Source: an uncultured Lachnospiraceae bacterium (GTDB lineage Bacteria > Bacillota > Clostridia > Lachnospirales > Lachnospiraceae). From it: a stretch of 36,626 nt of DNA. The stretch is taken from NCBI GenBank assembly GCA_910577955.1, contig CAJTNC010000031.1, forward strand, positions 1 through 36,626. The letters run 5' to 3'. Positions 23,938 to 32,338 of the stretch are shown piece after piece. The notes beneath the pieces were generated by a model. That model did not search any database and was not told the origin of the DNA. It saw only the letters and a program-made list of their open reading frames with translations. The position numbers were made by a program, and so were the translations under genes. The stretch's first letter is position 1. Every line of letters starts with the position of its first letter.

Positions 23938-24723
23938 ATGGATTCATTTATCAAGCTATCTAATTTTTCAAAGATTGCCCCCTATGCGGAACTGTTCTGG
24001 CAGGGACTTTTAGTCACGGTTTTACTGTCCTTGTTTACGGTGGTGATTGGCTTTTGTCTGGCCCTTGTTTTGGCGTTGATGCGTATGTCCAATGTCAGAC
24101 CTTTTCGCTTTTTAAGTACAGACAAGGAAGGGCGTCAGAGGGAGCACGGTTTTCTTTTGGCACTCAGTAAATTTAACCCGTTGGATTTTCTGGCCACGGC
24201 TTATGTGGAGATTCTGCGTTCCACTCCTGTTATCGTACAGATTTTTATCATTTACTTCGGCGTGTTTGGTATGATCCAACTGCCGAATTTTCAGGTGTTC
24301 GGTTTTATTAAGTTCAGCAGGTTTTTCCCCGGCGTTGTGGCCCTTGGCATGAACTCGGGCGCATATCTCTGTGAGATCATCCGTGCGGGTATCCAGTCCA
24401 TAGACGGCGGACAGACGGAGGCGGCAAGATCTCTCGGGCTTTCCCAGACGCAGAATCTGCGCTACATCATTCTGCCGCAGGCACTGAAAAATATTTTGCC
24501 GGCCATCGCCAATGAGTTTGTTGTTATTATCAAGGAATCAGCCATTACATATACCATCGGTGTGCAGGACATCATGTCTGCGGTGAATGCGGTGAAAGGT
24601 GCGACGTTTGTGATTATAGAACCGTTGCTTGTGGCAACAGCGATCTACTTCTGCCTGTGCTTCCCAACATCCAAGCTGATCGCTTACTTTGAAAGGAGAA
24701 TGAGTCATGGAGACAAGAGGTAG
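23938..24723 (+). CDS. Amino acid ABC transporter permease (HisM/GlnP type)
   Basis: This 261-residue inner-membrane permease has about five membrane segments and the conserved loop GGQTEAARSLGLSQTQNLRYIILPQA that docks on the ATPase. An insertion rich in charged residues (about 57-78, including TDKEGRQREHG) sits between the first and second segments and is larger than in short relatives. TAGGAGAGGA precedes the ATG. Its end overlaps the ATPase gene by 17 bases. With the binding protein and ATPase it forms a complete importer. Confidence 0.93.
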   Translation: MDSFIKLSNFSKIAPYAELFWQGLLVTVLLSLFTVVIGFCLALVLALMRMSNVRPFRFLSTDKEGRQREHGFLLALSKFNPLDFLATAYVEILRSTPVIVQIFIIYFGVFGMIQLPNFQVFGFIKFSRFFPGVVALGMNSGAYLCEIIRAGIQSIDGGQTEAARSLGLSQTQNLRYIILPQALKNILPAIANEFVVIIKESAITYTIGVQDIMSAVNAVKGATFVIIEPLLVATAIYFCLCFPTSKLIAYFERRMSHGDKR

Positions 24724-25483
24724 CCTGATACAGGTAAAGGATTTGAAAAAGCATTACCACGGCGATAAGATCAGAGCCCTTGACGGCGTGACGGTGGATA
24801 TCGACTTTGGCGATGTGGTGGTAGTGATCGGACCTTCCGGTTCCGGTAAATCAACTTTTCTTCGCAGTCTGAATCTTTTGGAAGAACCCACGGGCGGTTC
24901 GATTTTGTTTGAGGGATATGATATTACAAAGAACAAATACACAAATGAGAAGGGCGAGACGGTAAAACTGAACATTGATCATCTGCGTCAGAAGATGGGA
25001 ATGGTATTTCAGCATTTTAATTTGTTTCCCCATATGACGATTCTGGAAAATATGACGCTTGCGCCCATAAAGGTAAAAAAGATGAACCGGGCGGAGGCGG
25101 AGCAGAAGGCTCTTTCTCTGCTCGACAGAGTGGGATTGAAAGATCGGGCGAACGATTATCCGATCCAGCTTTCCGGCGGGCAGAAGCAGCGTGTGGCCAT
25201 TGTCCGGGCGTTGGCAATGGAACCGGACGTTATGTTGTTTGACGAGCCTACTTCCGCGCTGGATCCGGAGATGGTCGGCGAGGTATTGGACGTTATGAAA
25301 GGACTGGCGAAAGAGGGCATGACGATGGTTGTGGTCACCCACGAGATGGGCTTTGCCAGAGAAGTGGGAAACAGAGTGTTATTTATGGCGGACGGTCTTT
25401 TGGTAGAGCAGGGAAGCCCTGAAGAAATTTTTGAACATCCGAAGAGTCCGAGACTGCGGGAGTTTTTGTCGAAAGTATTGTAA
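24707..25483 (+). CDS. Amino acid ABC transporter ATP-binding protein (GlnQ type)
   Basis: This 258-residue ATPase belongs to the polar amino acid uptake family. Walker A is GPSGSGKST (42-50), the Q-loop is MGMVFQHFNLFPHMT, the signature is LSGGQKQRVAIVRALA, Walker B is VMLFDEPTSALDPEM, and the switch His lies in VVTHEMGFA. An insertion with YDITKNKYTNEKGETVKLN lies in the region before the Q-loop. The start at 24707 has AAGGAGAATG upstream inside the permease gene, so translation is coupled. It probably works as a dimer with the permease. Confidence 0.95.
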   Translation: METRGSLIQVKDLKKHYHGDKIRALDGVTVDIDFGDVVVVIGPSGSGKSTFLRSLNLLEEPTGGSILFEGYDITKNKYTNEKGETVKLNIDHLRQKMGMVFQHFNLFPHMTILENMTLAPIKVKKMNRAEAEQKALSLLDRVGLKDRANDYPIQLSGGQKQRVAIVRALAMEPDVMLFDEPTSALDPEMVGEVLDVMKGLAKEGMTMVVVTHEMGFAREVGNRVLFMADGLLVEQGSPEEIFEHPKSPRLREFLSKVL

Positions 25484-25504
25484 AAAATTCGGAGGATACA
25501 AAGC

Positions 25505-26947
25505 ATGACACCGGAAAAGCAGGCGGCCATTGCCGCGATTGAAGCAAAGAAGGATATCGTTTCCCATGTAGCGGACAGTATCTGGGAGTATGCGGAATTA
25601 TCGCTGCAGGAATACAGATCCTGTGCTCTGTACTGTGAGGAGTTGGAAAAAGAGGGATTTCAGGTGGAAAAGGGAATTGCCGGCATTGAGACTGCCTTTT
25701 CGGCAAGCTTCGGTCAGGGAAAACCTGTGATCGGTATTCTGGCGGAGTATGACGCGCTGTCAGGGCTTTCGCAGAAAGCGGGGAGCACGGAGAGAGAAGA
25801 GGCTGTGAGCGGCGGAAACGGACACGGCTGCGGACACAATCTGCTGGGGGCCGGAGCGCTTGCGGCTGCCATCGGCATCAAGGCATTTCTGGAACAGACA
25901 GGATGCCCCGGCAGGGTGATACTGTACGGCTGCCCCGGCGAAGAGGGCGGTGCGGCGAAGGCTTTTATGGCGAGGGACGGTGTTTGGAAGGAGCTGGACG
26001 CAGCTCTGACTTGGCATCCTGAAGATGTGAACGAGGTGGTGACGGGTTCCTCCAACTCCTGTATTCAGGTGCAGTATCATTTTAAGGGGGTGGCTTCCCA
26101 CGCGGCAGGAGCGCCCGAGATGGGCAGGAGTGCGTTAGATGCGGTGGAACTTATGAATATCGGCGTGCAGTTTTTGCGGGAGCATATGAGCGACAGAGCA
26201 AGAATCCATTATGCCATCACAGATACCGGCGGGTTAAGCGCCAATGTGGTGCAGCCGAAGGCCAGTGTGCTCTATATGGTGAGGTCAAACCGTGTGGCGG
26301 AGGCCGTTGAGCTGCAAAAGAGGGTGGATAAGATAGCCGAGGGCGCGGCGCTGATGACGGAGACAAGTTTTGAGAGAAAGTTTATCGACGGCTGCGCGGA
26401 TACGGTTTGTAATCATGTGCTGGAACGCGTGCTCTATGATAATTTCGAAAAGCTGGGAGTGCCGGAGTATTCGGAGGAAGAGAATGCTTATGCGGACAGA
26501 CTGGCGGCGGAGTTTCAGACGCAGCATTATTATCCGGGTATTGCGGCGAAATATGATCAGAAGGCGAGAGAGTCGGTTGAAAGGAAGCAGAAAGAGACAG
26601 GCCATGCTATGAATGCATTTTTGGCGCCTCTCCATACCGGAGATGCATTTGAAGCGGGTTCCACAGACGTGGGGGATGTAAGCTGGCTTACGCCTACGGC
26701 GCAGATCCATGTGGCGGCGTGGCCAAACGGCACTCCGGGGCACAGTTGGCAGATCGTTTCCTGCAACAGGACACAGATTGGGCACAAAGCCGCACTTCAT
26801 GCCGGAAAAGTGCTGGCAGCAGGCGCGATAGACCTTTTTGAGGATCCTGAGCTGCTGCAGCAGGCGCGCAAAGAGTTCGAGAATAGGACGAAGGAGGGAT
26901 TTACTTGTCCGATTCCGGAAGGCGCGGTGCCTGTGATTCCGGATTAG
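25505..26947 (+). CDS. M20-family amidohydrolase (AbgB / aminobenzoyl-glutamate hydrolase type)
   Basis: This 480-residue metallopeptidase-fold enzyme hydrolyses amide bonds of small substrates such as p-aminobenzoyl-glutamate. Metal-binding motifs are GHGCGHNLLGAG (106-117) and CPGEEGGAAKA (143-153), with HPEDVNEVV and the dimerisation domain from about 190. A late GSTDVGDVSWLTPTAQI is typical of the AbgB branch. It has no signal peptide and lies 21 bases after the transporter ATPase gene, so it probably acts in the cytosol on the imported compound. Its last 47 bases overlap the end of the convergent XRE gene. Confidence 0.92.
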   Translation: MTPEKQAAIAAIEAKKDIVSHVADSIWEYAELSLQEYRSCALYCEELEKEGFQVEKGIAGIETAFSASFGQGKPVIGILAEYDALSGLSQKAGSTEREEAVSGGNGHGCGHNLLGAGALAAAIGIKAFLEQTGCPGRVILYGCPGEEGGAAKAFMARDGVWKELDAALTWHPEDVNEVVTGSSNSCIQVQYHFKGVASHAAGAPEMGRSALDAVELMNIGVQFLREHMSDRARIHYAITDTGGLSANVVQPKASVLYMVRSNRVAEAVELQKRVDKIAEGAALMTETSFERKFIDGCADTVCNHVLERVLYDNFEKLGVPEYSEEENAYADRLAAEFQTQHYYPGIAAKYDQKARESVERKQKETGHAMNAFLAPLHTGDAFEAGSTDVGDVSWLTPTAQIHVAAWPNGTPGHSWQIVSCNRTQIGHKAALHAGKVLAAGAIDLFEDPELLQQARKEFENRTKEGFTCPIPEGAVPVIPD

Positions 26948-27293
26948 AGGGAGAGGTCTCCTCTTGGGCAGGCAGTTTTCCGCCTTTCAGGAAATGGTAG
27001 AGAGTGTACTGCTCTTCCGTCGACATTTCGCGTATTGCGCGGGCCAGATCTTCTACCAGCTTACTGTCGCTTGTATTTCCGGCAAAGAACTGGGCCGGCG
27101 TAATGTCAAAATAGTCGCAGATCTTGTAGAGTGCGCCCAGAGAAGGTACAATGTTCCCGGAAGAGATGGCCTGAATGTAGCCTTTGCTGAAACCGAGATC
27201 CAGACTGAGCTGATACTCGGAAATGTTGTGCTCTATGCGGATTCTTGTAATCCTGTCTGCAATAAATTTAGGATTGAAAGAAATTTTATCCAT
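26901..27293 (-). CDS. XRE-family helix-turn-helix regulator
   Basis: This 130-residue protein has an N-terminal Cro/C1-type DNA-binding domain (about 10-70: RITRIRIEHNISEYQLSLDLGFSKGYIQAISSG, then PSLGALYKICDYFDITPAQFF) and a low-complexity Glu/Pro/Ser tail from about 108. AAGGAG precedes the ATG. Its 3' end overlaps the end of the amidohydrolase gene, and the transcripts would be complementary over 47 bases. An extended -10 and a palindrome upstream suggest self-regulation. Targets are unknown. Confidence 0.88.
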   Translation of the reverse strand: MDKISFNPKFIADRITRIRIEHNISEYQLSLDLGFSKGYIQAISSGNIVPSLGALYKICDYFDITPAQFFAGNTSDSKLVEDLARAIREMSTEEQYTLYHFLKGGKLPAQEETSPSNPESQAPRLPESDK

Positions 27294-27344
27294 GGCTGGG
27301 TCTCCTTTATGAATACGGATATTACAAATAATATATCTCCCGCC

Positions 27345-27365
27345 ATTATATCACATTTAAAATGT
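27345..27365 (-). promoter_or_regulatory. Extended -10 promoter with adjoining palindrome upstream of the XRE gene
   Basis: On the minus strand TGATATAAT gives an extended -10 (TATAAT at 27345-27350). Directly upstream is the 13-bp palindrome ACATTTAAAATGT (27353-27365). No good -35 box is seen. The palindrome is in the right place for an autoregulatory operator. Confidence 0.5.
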
Positions 27366-27399
27366 AAAGGGTAGATGTTCTTTCGCTGCGAGCGTTTGA

Positions 27400-28332
27400 T
27401 TAAAGTTCCTTTTCGAAGTGCTGGTAGTCTTTGACAGAACGCCAGTTGCCGCCCCAAGTGAAGCCGTGTTGTTTGAAAAGCTGACAGGCGGGGTCCTCCT
27501 CGTCGATCTTGTGGGCAAAGGTCTGTTCTCTGTCGGCGTATTCTTCACTTCCGGCAGGAGCGATATGGACGGAACCGTCGCTTCGGTGTGTGACGTAAGG
27601 ATTGTAAAACGGATTGAGGTCTATCGCCAGTCCGTAGGCATGGTTGGAAAGTTTGCCGGAGGCGAGGGCGCGGTAATTAAAGCAGGATGTATTATTGTCC
27701 TGCATAGACAGTTCGTCGTCCCCCTGATAGTCGTCGATCAGCGCAATCTTTTCGATGGGGTAGCGCATCTCATATAATTCGTAAAAGATTTCCGTCAGAT
27801 CCTGCGCGATGGCCTTGTGGCAGATCAGTTCGCCCGTTTGTATTTCGCCGTTAAAATCATAATACAGAAGATTTACATGGCGGAGCATATCGTAAGAGAC
27901 AGCGGCATCCGTATCATCGGCCGGATAGGAAATGCCGGTGATCTGTTCTTTTATCGTATCGTTTAAGGATTCGTAGTAAAATCCTTCCTGATAGACGACT
28001 CTGTCGGCCATGGGAAGTTCTCCTTCTTCGGGGATGGTTTCATTCTCAGACTGTTCGGCTTGGGTATCCTGTGGCTCCATTTCAGTTTCCGCGGAAACGG
28101 CAGATGTTGTTTGATCAGAAGCAGGCAGACTGTCAGCGCCGGATACGGAATCGCTTTGATCCGGAGAAGTTGTCTCCTGTTCCTGCTTTTTTGCAAGATC
28201 CTGCAGCGTTTCGCCGCCGGTAAAAATACCGCTTCTGGCAAGAACGGCGCAGAGGGCGGTCAGCGCGAGGAGGATCCCCATATTCTTATATAGTATTCTT
28301 TTTTGTTTTTTATTCATAAAATTTTTGCTCAT
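27400..28332 (-). CDS. M15-family D-alanyl-D-alanine carboxypeptidase-like protein
   Basis: This 310-residue protein is anchored by one membrane segment (about 16-35, after a Lys/Arg-rich start), followed by a Ser/Thr/Glu/Gln-rich linker (about 45-107). The catalytic domain is at the C-terminus. SNHAYGLAIDLNP gives zinc ligands His231 and Asp238, and DYQHFE supplies His305. This is the M15 pattern of peptidoglycan carboxypeptidases and endopeptidases. It acts outside the membrane on cell-wall peptides. The start is uncertain: no strong ribosome-binding site precedes the ATG at 28332 or the one six codons later. Confidence 0.87.
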   Translation of the reverse strand: MSKNFMNKKQKRILYKNMGILLALTALCAVLARSGIFTGGETLQDLAKKQEQETTSPDQSDSVSGADSLPASDQTTSAVSAETEMEPQDTQAEQSENETIPEEGELPMADRVVYQEGFYYESLNDTIKEQITGISYPADDTDAAVSYDMLRHVNLLYYDFNGEIQTGELICHKAIAQDLTEIFYELYEMRYPIEKIALIDDYQGDDELSMQDNNTSCFNYRALASGKLSNHAYGLAIDLNPFYNPYVTHRSDGSVHIAPAGSEEYADREQTFAHKIDEEDPACQLFKQHGFTWGGNWRSVKDYQHFEKEL

Positions 28333-28428
28333 AGGGAAATTGTATCACATTATCTGCAAGTTGTAATCAAGAATAATTTTTAGGAGAAGACCGTTGAAAT
28401 TGTAATATAAGTATTTATAATATTATTT
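28333..28428. other. AT-rich spacer, no gene seen
   Basis: This AT-rich stretch lies between the minus-strand carboxypeptidase and the ribokinase remnant. It probably holds the promoter of the carboxypeptidase gene, but no pair of boxes with acceptable spacing stood out. Confidence 0.4.
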
Positions 28429-28563
28429 ATGGGGATTCTGTCGGTGCCGGAGGCGCTAAGGCTCTGTGCAAAGGCATCGGCCATCGCGGTGTCCGGAATG
28501 GGGGCGGCAAAATCCATACCGGAAGTCAGAGAAGTGGAGGAGGCAGTGCTTGAGGAAGCGTAG
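28429..28563 (+). pseudogene. Remnant of a ribokinase C-terminus
   Basis: A 44-codon frame ending in TAG reads EALRLCAKASAIAVSGMG and then AAKSIPEVREVEEAV. It aligns with the last 37 residues of the ribokinase-like protein encoded at 21424-22320 (EILRRCAMASAITVSRKG, then AVPSIPYREEV). The catalytic GAGD part and everything before it are missing, and there is no ribosome-binding site. It is best read as the decayed 3' end of a deleted PfkB gene. Confidence 0.65.
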
Positions 28564-28585
28564 GAAATGACGGCATTTTCACGTC

Positions 28586-28614
28586 TTGTAATTCAGAATG
28601 ATATCCTGTATAAT
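28586..28614 (+). promoter_or_regulatory. Promoter of the ecfA1 operon
   Basis: TTGTAA (28586-28591) and TATAAT (28609-28614) are separated by 17 bases, about 75 bases upstream of ecfA1. It gives the ECF genes their own start beside the ribokinase remnant. Confidence 0.6.
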
Positions 28615-28691
28615 CAGTGAAGTGAAAAACGGAGGGTGCGGGGCTTCCGGGGAGAAGTCTTTGTGCCGCACAATATGTGTAAGGAATTGCG

Positions 28692-29555
28692 ATGGAGATT
28701 ATTAAGACAGAAGATGTTGTTTTTGAGTATATCAGGCGTGACGAGGAAGGAAACGTAGAGGGGATCACGACGGCGGTGGATCATGTGGATCTGGGGGTGA
28801 TGCCCGGAGAGTTCATTGCCATTTTGGGCCATAACGGTTCCGGCAAGTCCACGCTGGCAAAACATTTCAATGCGATCCTGATGCCCACGGAGGGAACCGT
28901 CTGGGTTGACGGCATGGATACGGAGGAGGAGAAAAACCTCTGGGATGTCAGACAGCGGGCAGGCATGGTGTTCCAGAACCCGGACAACCAGATCATCGGA
29001 CAGGTGGTGGAGGAGGACGTGGGTTTCGGCCCTGAAAATATGGGGGTGCCCACAAAGGAGATCTGGGAGAGAGTGGAAGAAAGCCTCAGAGCAGTGGGGA
29101 TGTATGAGTTTCGCAAATATGCGCCGAACAAGCTTTCCGGCGGTCAGAAGCAGCGGGTATCCATCGCAGGGGTATTGGCGATGCATCCCAAGTGTATCGT
29201 GCTGGACGAACCTACGGCGATGTTGGACCCGGGGGGACGCAAAGAAGTGATTCGGGCGGTGCGGGCGCTCAATGATGTGGAGAAAGTGACGGTCATCCTG
29301 ATCACTCATTATATGGAAGAGATCATCCATGCGGACAAAGTATTTGTGATGGATCAAGGAAAGATCGCCATGCAGGGGACGCCCAGAGAGATCTTTTCGC
29401 AGGTGGAGAAATTGAAGGAATTGAGGCTGGACGTGCCCAAAGCAACGCTTCTTGCCTGCGAACTGCAAAAGAGCGGTCTGCCGCTGCCTTCCGGCATTTT
29501 GACGGGAAAGGAACTGGCGGAAGCGTTAGATACATTGAAAAACGGGAGAATATAA
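28692..29555 (+). CDS. ecfA1: Energy-coupling factor transporter ATPase EcfA1
   Basis: This 287-residue ABC ATPase is part of the ECF module that powers uptake of vitamins and trace metals by interchangeable S-components. Walker A is GHNGSGKST (46-54), the Q-loop is AGMVFQNPDNQIIGQ, the signature is LSGGQKQRVSIAGVLA, and Walker B is IVLDEPTAMLDP. The FQNPDNQ sequence is characteristic of EcfA proteins. Its stop is immediately followed by the ATG of ecfA2. No S-component gene is nearby, so it presumably serves unlinked ones. Confidence 0.95.
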   Translation: MEIIKTEDVVFEYIRRDEEGNVEGITTAVDHVDLGVMPGEFIAILGHNGSGKSTLAKHFNAILMPTEGTVWVDGMDTEEEKNLWDVRQRAGMVFQNPDNQIIGQVVEEDVGFGPENMGVPTKEIWERVEESLRAVGMYEFRKYAPNKLSGGQKQRVSIAGVLAMHPKCIVLDEPTAMLDPGGRKEVIRAVRALNDVEKVTVILITHYMEEIIHADKVFVMDQGKIAMQGTPREIFSQVEKLKELRLDVPKATLLACELQKSGLPLPSGILTGKELAEALDTLKNGRI

Positions 29556-30428
29556 ATGGCACTGATTTTGGACCATGTGACATATGAATACGGCAGCGGG
29601 ACAAAACTTCTGGTGAGAGCGTTGAACGATGTGAGCCTTGTCATACCGGACGGGCAGTTTATCGGTCTGATCGGGCATACCGGTTCCGGCAAGTCCACTC
29701 TGGTACAGCATTTGAACGGGCTGCTTGCGCCCACGTCGGGAAATATTTATTATAACGGAGAAGATATCCACGACAAGGATTACAGCAAAAAAAAGCTGAG
29801 AAGCAAAGTCGGTTTGGTGTTTCAGTATCCGGAACATCAATTGTTTGAGACTGACGTCTTTACGGATGTCTGCTTCGGGCCAAAGAATCTGGGGTTAGAT
29901 AAAAAGGAGACGGAGCTGCGGGCTTTCGAGGCTTTAAAACAGGTGGGGCTGCCGGACGATTGTTTTTATCAGTCCCCCTTCGATCTTTCCGGCGGGCAGA
30001 AACGCCGGGTAGCTATCGCCGGGGTTTTAGCGATGAAGCCGGAGGTGTTGGTTTTGGATGAGCCTACGGCAGGATTAGATCCGAAAGGACGGGATGAGAT
30101 CTTGGATCTTGTGACTTCCATTCGGAGAGAGCGGAGGATCACGGTGATACTGGTGTCCCACAGTATGGACGACGTGGCGGAGTATGTGGACAGGATTCTT
30201 GTGATGAACAAAGGCAGCATCTGCTATGACGACGAGCCGAAAAAAGTTTTTGCACATAAGGTCGAACTGGAGGCAATGGGGCTTTCGGCGCCTCAGGTGA
30301 CGGATATGATGTATGAACTGAAAAAAGCCGGATGGGCAGTGGATACCGCTGTGACGACGATAGAGGAAGCAAAGCGGGAGATATGCCGGTTTTTTCCGGC
30401 TCTTGCGGGTTTGGAGACGGGAAAATGA
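29556..30428 (+). CDS. ecfA2: Energy-coupling factor transporter ATPase EcfA2
   Basis: This 290-residue second ATPase of the ECF module has Walker A GHTGSGKST (40-48), the Q-loop GLVFQYPEHQLFE, the signature LSGGQKRRVAIAGVLA and Walker B LVLDEPTAGLDP. The pair of FQNPDNQ (EcfA1) and FQYPEHQLFE (EcfA2) identifies the heterodimer. The start codon touches the ecfA1 stop and the end overlaps ecfT by four bases (ATGA), so the three proteins are made together. Confidence 0.95.
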   Translation: MALILDHVTYEYGSGTKLLVRALNDVSLVIPDGQFIGLIGHTGSGKSTLVQHLNGLLAPTSGNIYYNGEDIHDKDYSKKKLRSKVGLVFQYPEHQLFETDVFTDVCFGPKNLGLDKKETELRAFEALKQVGLPDDCFYQSPFDLSGGQKRRVAIAGVLAMKPEVLVLDEPTAGLDPKGRDEILDLVTSIRRERRITVILVSHSMDDVAEYVDRILVMNKGSICYDDEPKKVFAHKVELEAMGLSAPQVTDMMYELKKAGWAVDTAVTTIEEAKREICRFFPALAGLETGK

Positions 30429-31243
30429 TAAGAGATATTACGCTTGGACAATATTATCAGACGGACTCTGTGGTGCACAGACTGGATCCCAGAGTGAAGC
30501 TGATGGCGACCTTTGTATTCATCTGTTCCCTGTTTGTGGTGGATCAGGCGGTAGGGTATCTTGTGGCGGTACTTTTTTTAGCTTTTGCGATCAGGATATC
30601 CAACGTACCTTTTCGGTTTATGGTGCGGGGAATGAAAGCGATCCTGTTCCTGTTAGTGATCACATTTGTATTCAATTTGTTTTTGACGCCGGGGGAAGCG
30701 GTATTTCAGGTTTGGAAACTTACGGTCACGAGGGAGGGGATATCCATGGCCGTGAAAATGGCGGTTAGGCTGTCTCTTTTGATCATCGGTTCCTCTGTTA
30801 TGACGCTGACGACCACGCCGAATAATCTGACGGATGGTCTTGAGAGGGCGATGCGGCCGCTGCAGAAACTTCACGTTCCGGTGCATGAGATCGCCATGAT
30901 GATGTCCATTGCGCTGCGGTTTATACCGATCCTTTTGGAGGAGACGGACAAGATCATGAAGGCGCAGATGGCCAGAGGGGCGTCCTTCGACGAGGGGAAT
31001 CTGCTGCAGAAGGCGAAAAGCATGGTGCCTCTGTTAGTGCCGCTTTTTATTTCGGCTTTCCGCAGAGCTAACGATCTTGCAATGGCTATGGAGGCCCGGT
31101 GCTATCGGGGCGGCGACGGACGAACAAAGATGAAGCCGTTACATTATGAGAAGCGGGACTACGCTGCGTATGCGGTCATAGTCAGCTATCTGGCGGTTTG
31201 CATTGCAGTGGGAAGGATCGTGCCTTGGGCAAAGATTCTGTAG
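30425..31243 (+). CDS. ecfT: Energy-coupling factor transporter transmembrane protein EcfT
   Basis: This 272-residue membrane scaffold joins the EcfA1/A2 ATPases to S-components. It begins MIRDITLGQYYQTDSVVHRLDPRVK, the standard start of the family. The two coupling motifs are present as AQMARGASF and MEARCYRGG. The ATG at 30425 is chosen because it matches relatives and overlaps the ecfA2 stop; a longer frame from 30332 is only an upstream extension. Several hydrophobic segments lie between residues 26 and 120 and near the C-terminus. Confidence 0.93.
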   Translation: MIRDITLGQYYQTDSVVHRLDPRVKLMATFVFICSLFVVDQAVGYLVAVLFLAFAIRISNVPFRFMVRGMKAILFLLVITFVFNLFLTPGEAVFQVWKLTVTREGISMAVKMAVRLSLLIIGSSVMTLTTTPNNLTDGLERAMRPLQKLHVPVHEIAMMMSIALRFIPILLEETDKIMKAQMARGASFDEGNLLQKAKSMVPLLVPLFISAFRRANDLAMAMEARCYRGGDGRTKMKPLHYEKRDYAAYAVIVSYLAVCIAVGRIVPWAKIL

Positions 31244-31312
31244 CGGAGTGATAAAAGGGGTTGGGACGCAGAAGCGGCGGATGTGAGACGGGAAAGGTAA
31301 GGACTGTGGCTC

Positions 31313-32095
31313 ATGGAAGCGAGAAGGAGAATCTGCCTGACGGTGGCCTACGACGGCACGGCGTACTGTGGCTGGCAGGTGCAGAAAAACGGGAACACCA
31401 TAGAGAGCGAGTTGAACAGGGCGCTTTCGGAGCTGACCGGAGAGAAGATACAGGTGATCGGGGCCAGCAGGACGGATGCGGGCGTGCACGGACTCTGCAA
31501 TCTGGCAGTGTTTGACACATGTTTCCGCATTCCTGCCGAGAAGCTTCCGTACGCCTTGAACCAGAGGCTTCCGGAGGACATCAGGGTGCGGGAGTCAAAA
31601 GAGGTGGCGCCGGATTTCCATCCGAGGCGCTGCAGGAGCAGGAAAACCTATGAATATCACATTTTGAACGCTCCGTTTTCAAATCCGGTAAAACGGCTGT
31701 ACTCTTATTTTACTTACGCGCCGTTAGATGTGGAAAAGATGCGGCAGGCCGCGGCATATTTGGTGGGAGAACATGATTTTGCCAGCTTTTGCAGTGCGGG
31801 AAGTCAGGCGGAGACCACAGTCAGGACGATCTATGATCTGACGGTGGAGAAAAGCGGTGATGAGATCGTGATCCGCGTGACGGGCAGCGGTTTTTTATAC
31901 AATATGGTGCGCATCATTGCGGGGACTTTGATGGAAGCGGGACGCGGACGGATGGCTTCCGAAAAGATGGAAGAGGTGCTTGCAGCCGGAAACCGGACCG
32001 CAGCGGGTCCAACGGCGCCGGCCTGCGGGTTGATATTGACGGAAATTTGTTATGAAAGGCAGGAAAACAGCGATTTTTTTACAAATCCGGCTTGA
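31313..32095 (+). CDS. truA: tRNA pseudouridine(38-40) synthase TruA
   Basis: This 260-residue enzyme converts uridines 38-40 of the tRNA anticodon arm to pseudouridine. The N-terminal VAYDGTAYCGWQVQ is diagnostic and ASRTDAGVHG contains catalytic Asp55. KTYEYHI and the C-terminal FLYNMVRIIAGTL are also family features. It lies 69 bases after ecfT, in the order usual for clostridia. The promoter for the next operon starts inside its last codons. Confidence 0.95.
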   Translation: MEARRRICLTVAYDGTAYCGWQVQKNGNTIESELNRALSELTGEKIQVIGASRTDAGVHGLCNLAVFDTCFRIPAEKLPYALNQRLPEDIRVRESKEVAPDFHPRRCRSRKTYEYHILNAPFSNPVKRLYSYFTYAPLDVEKMRQAAAYLVGEHDFASFCSAGSQAETTVRTIYDLTVEKSGDEIVIRVTGSGFLYNMVRIIAGTLMEAGRGRMASEKMEEVLAAGNRTAAGPTAPACGLILTEICYERQENSDFFTNPA

Positions 32096-32120
32096 CATAG
32101 TAAAATACAACTTATATAAT
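32092..32120 (+). promoter_or_regulatory. Consensus promoter of the rplM-rpsI operon
   Basis: Perfect TTGACA (32092-32097) and TATAAT (32115-32120) are separated by 17 bases. The -35 box overlaps the truA stop codon. Transcription should start near 32127. Confidence 0.8.
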
Positions 32121-32126
32121 ATCTAA

Positions 32127-32338
32127 TTGTGACAACACTTTCCGGCAGATTGTAAAATGTTGTGTTGGCGGTCTGGTGGAAACAGCGACAGATCAGTTTT
32201 GCAGAGACATGCGGCCCGGACATCCGTGTGAGGAGCAGAGAGTATCTGACTGATAGAAGGAGAGTTTGCTTGGCAGACTGTCCGTTGTTTCATGGGATGA
32301 GTTTTTGAAGTGACTTGATTATGTATGGAGGAAACACG
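32127..32338 (+). promoter_or_regulatory. Structured leader of the L13/S9 operon, possible L13-leader autoregulator
   Basis: About 210 untranslated bases precede rplM. They can form several stems: CAACAC with GTGTTG near the 5' end, ATCAG with CTGAT in the middle, and a long-range CGGACA (32217-32222) with TGTCCG (32279-32284). Firmicutes rplM genes often carry an autoregulatory L13 leader. Position and length agree, but I did not verify the conserved core. Confidence 0.45.

Noticed and set aside
28614..29468. Minus-strand open frame of 284 codons
   Set aside because: It lies opposite ecfA1 and is explained by codon bias of that gene.
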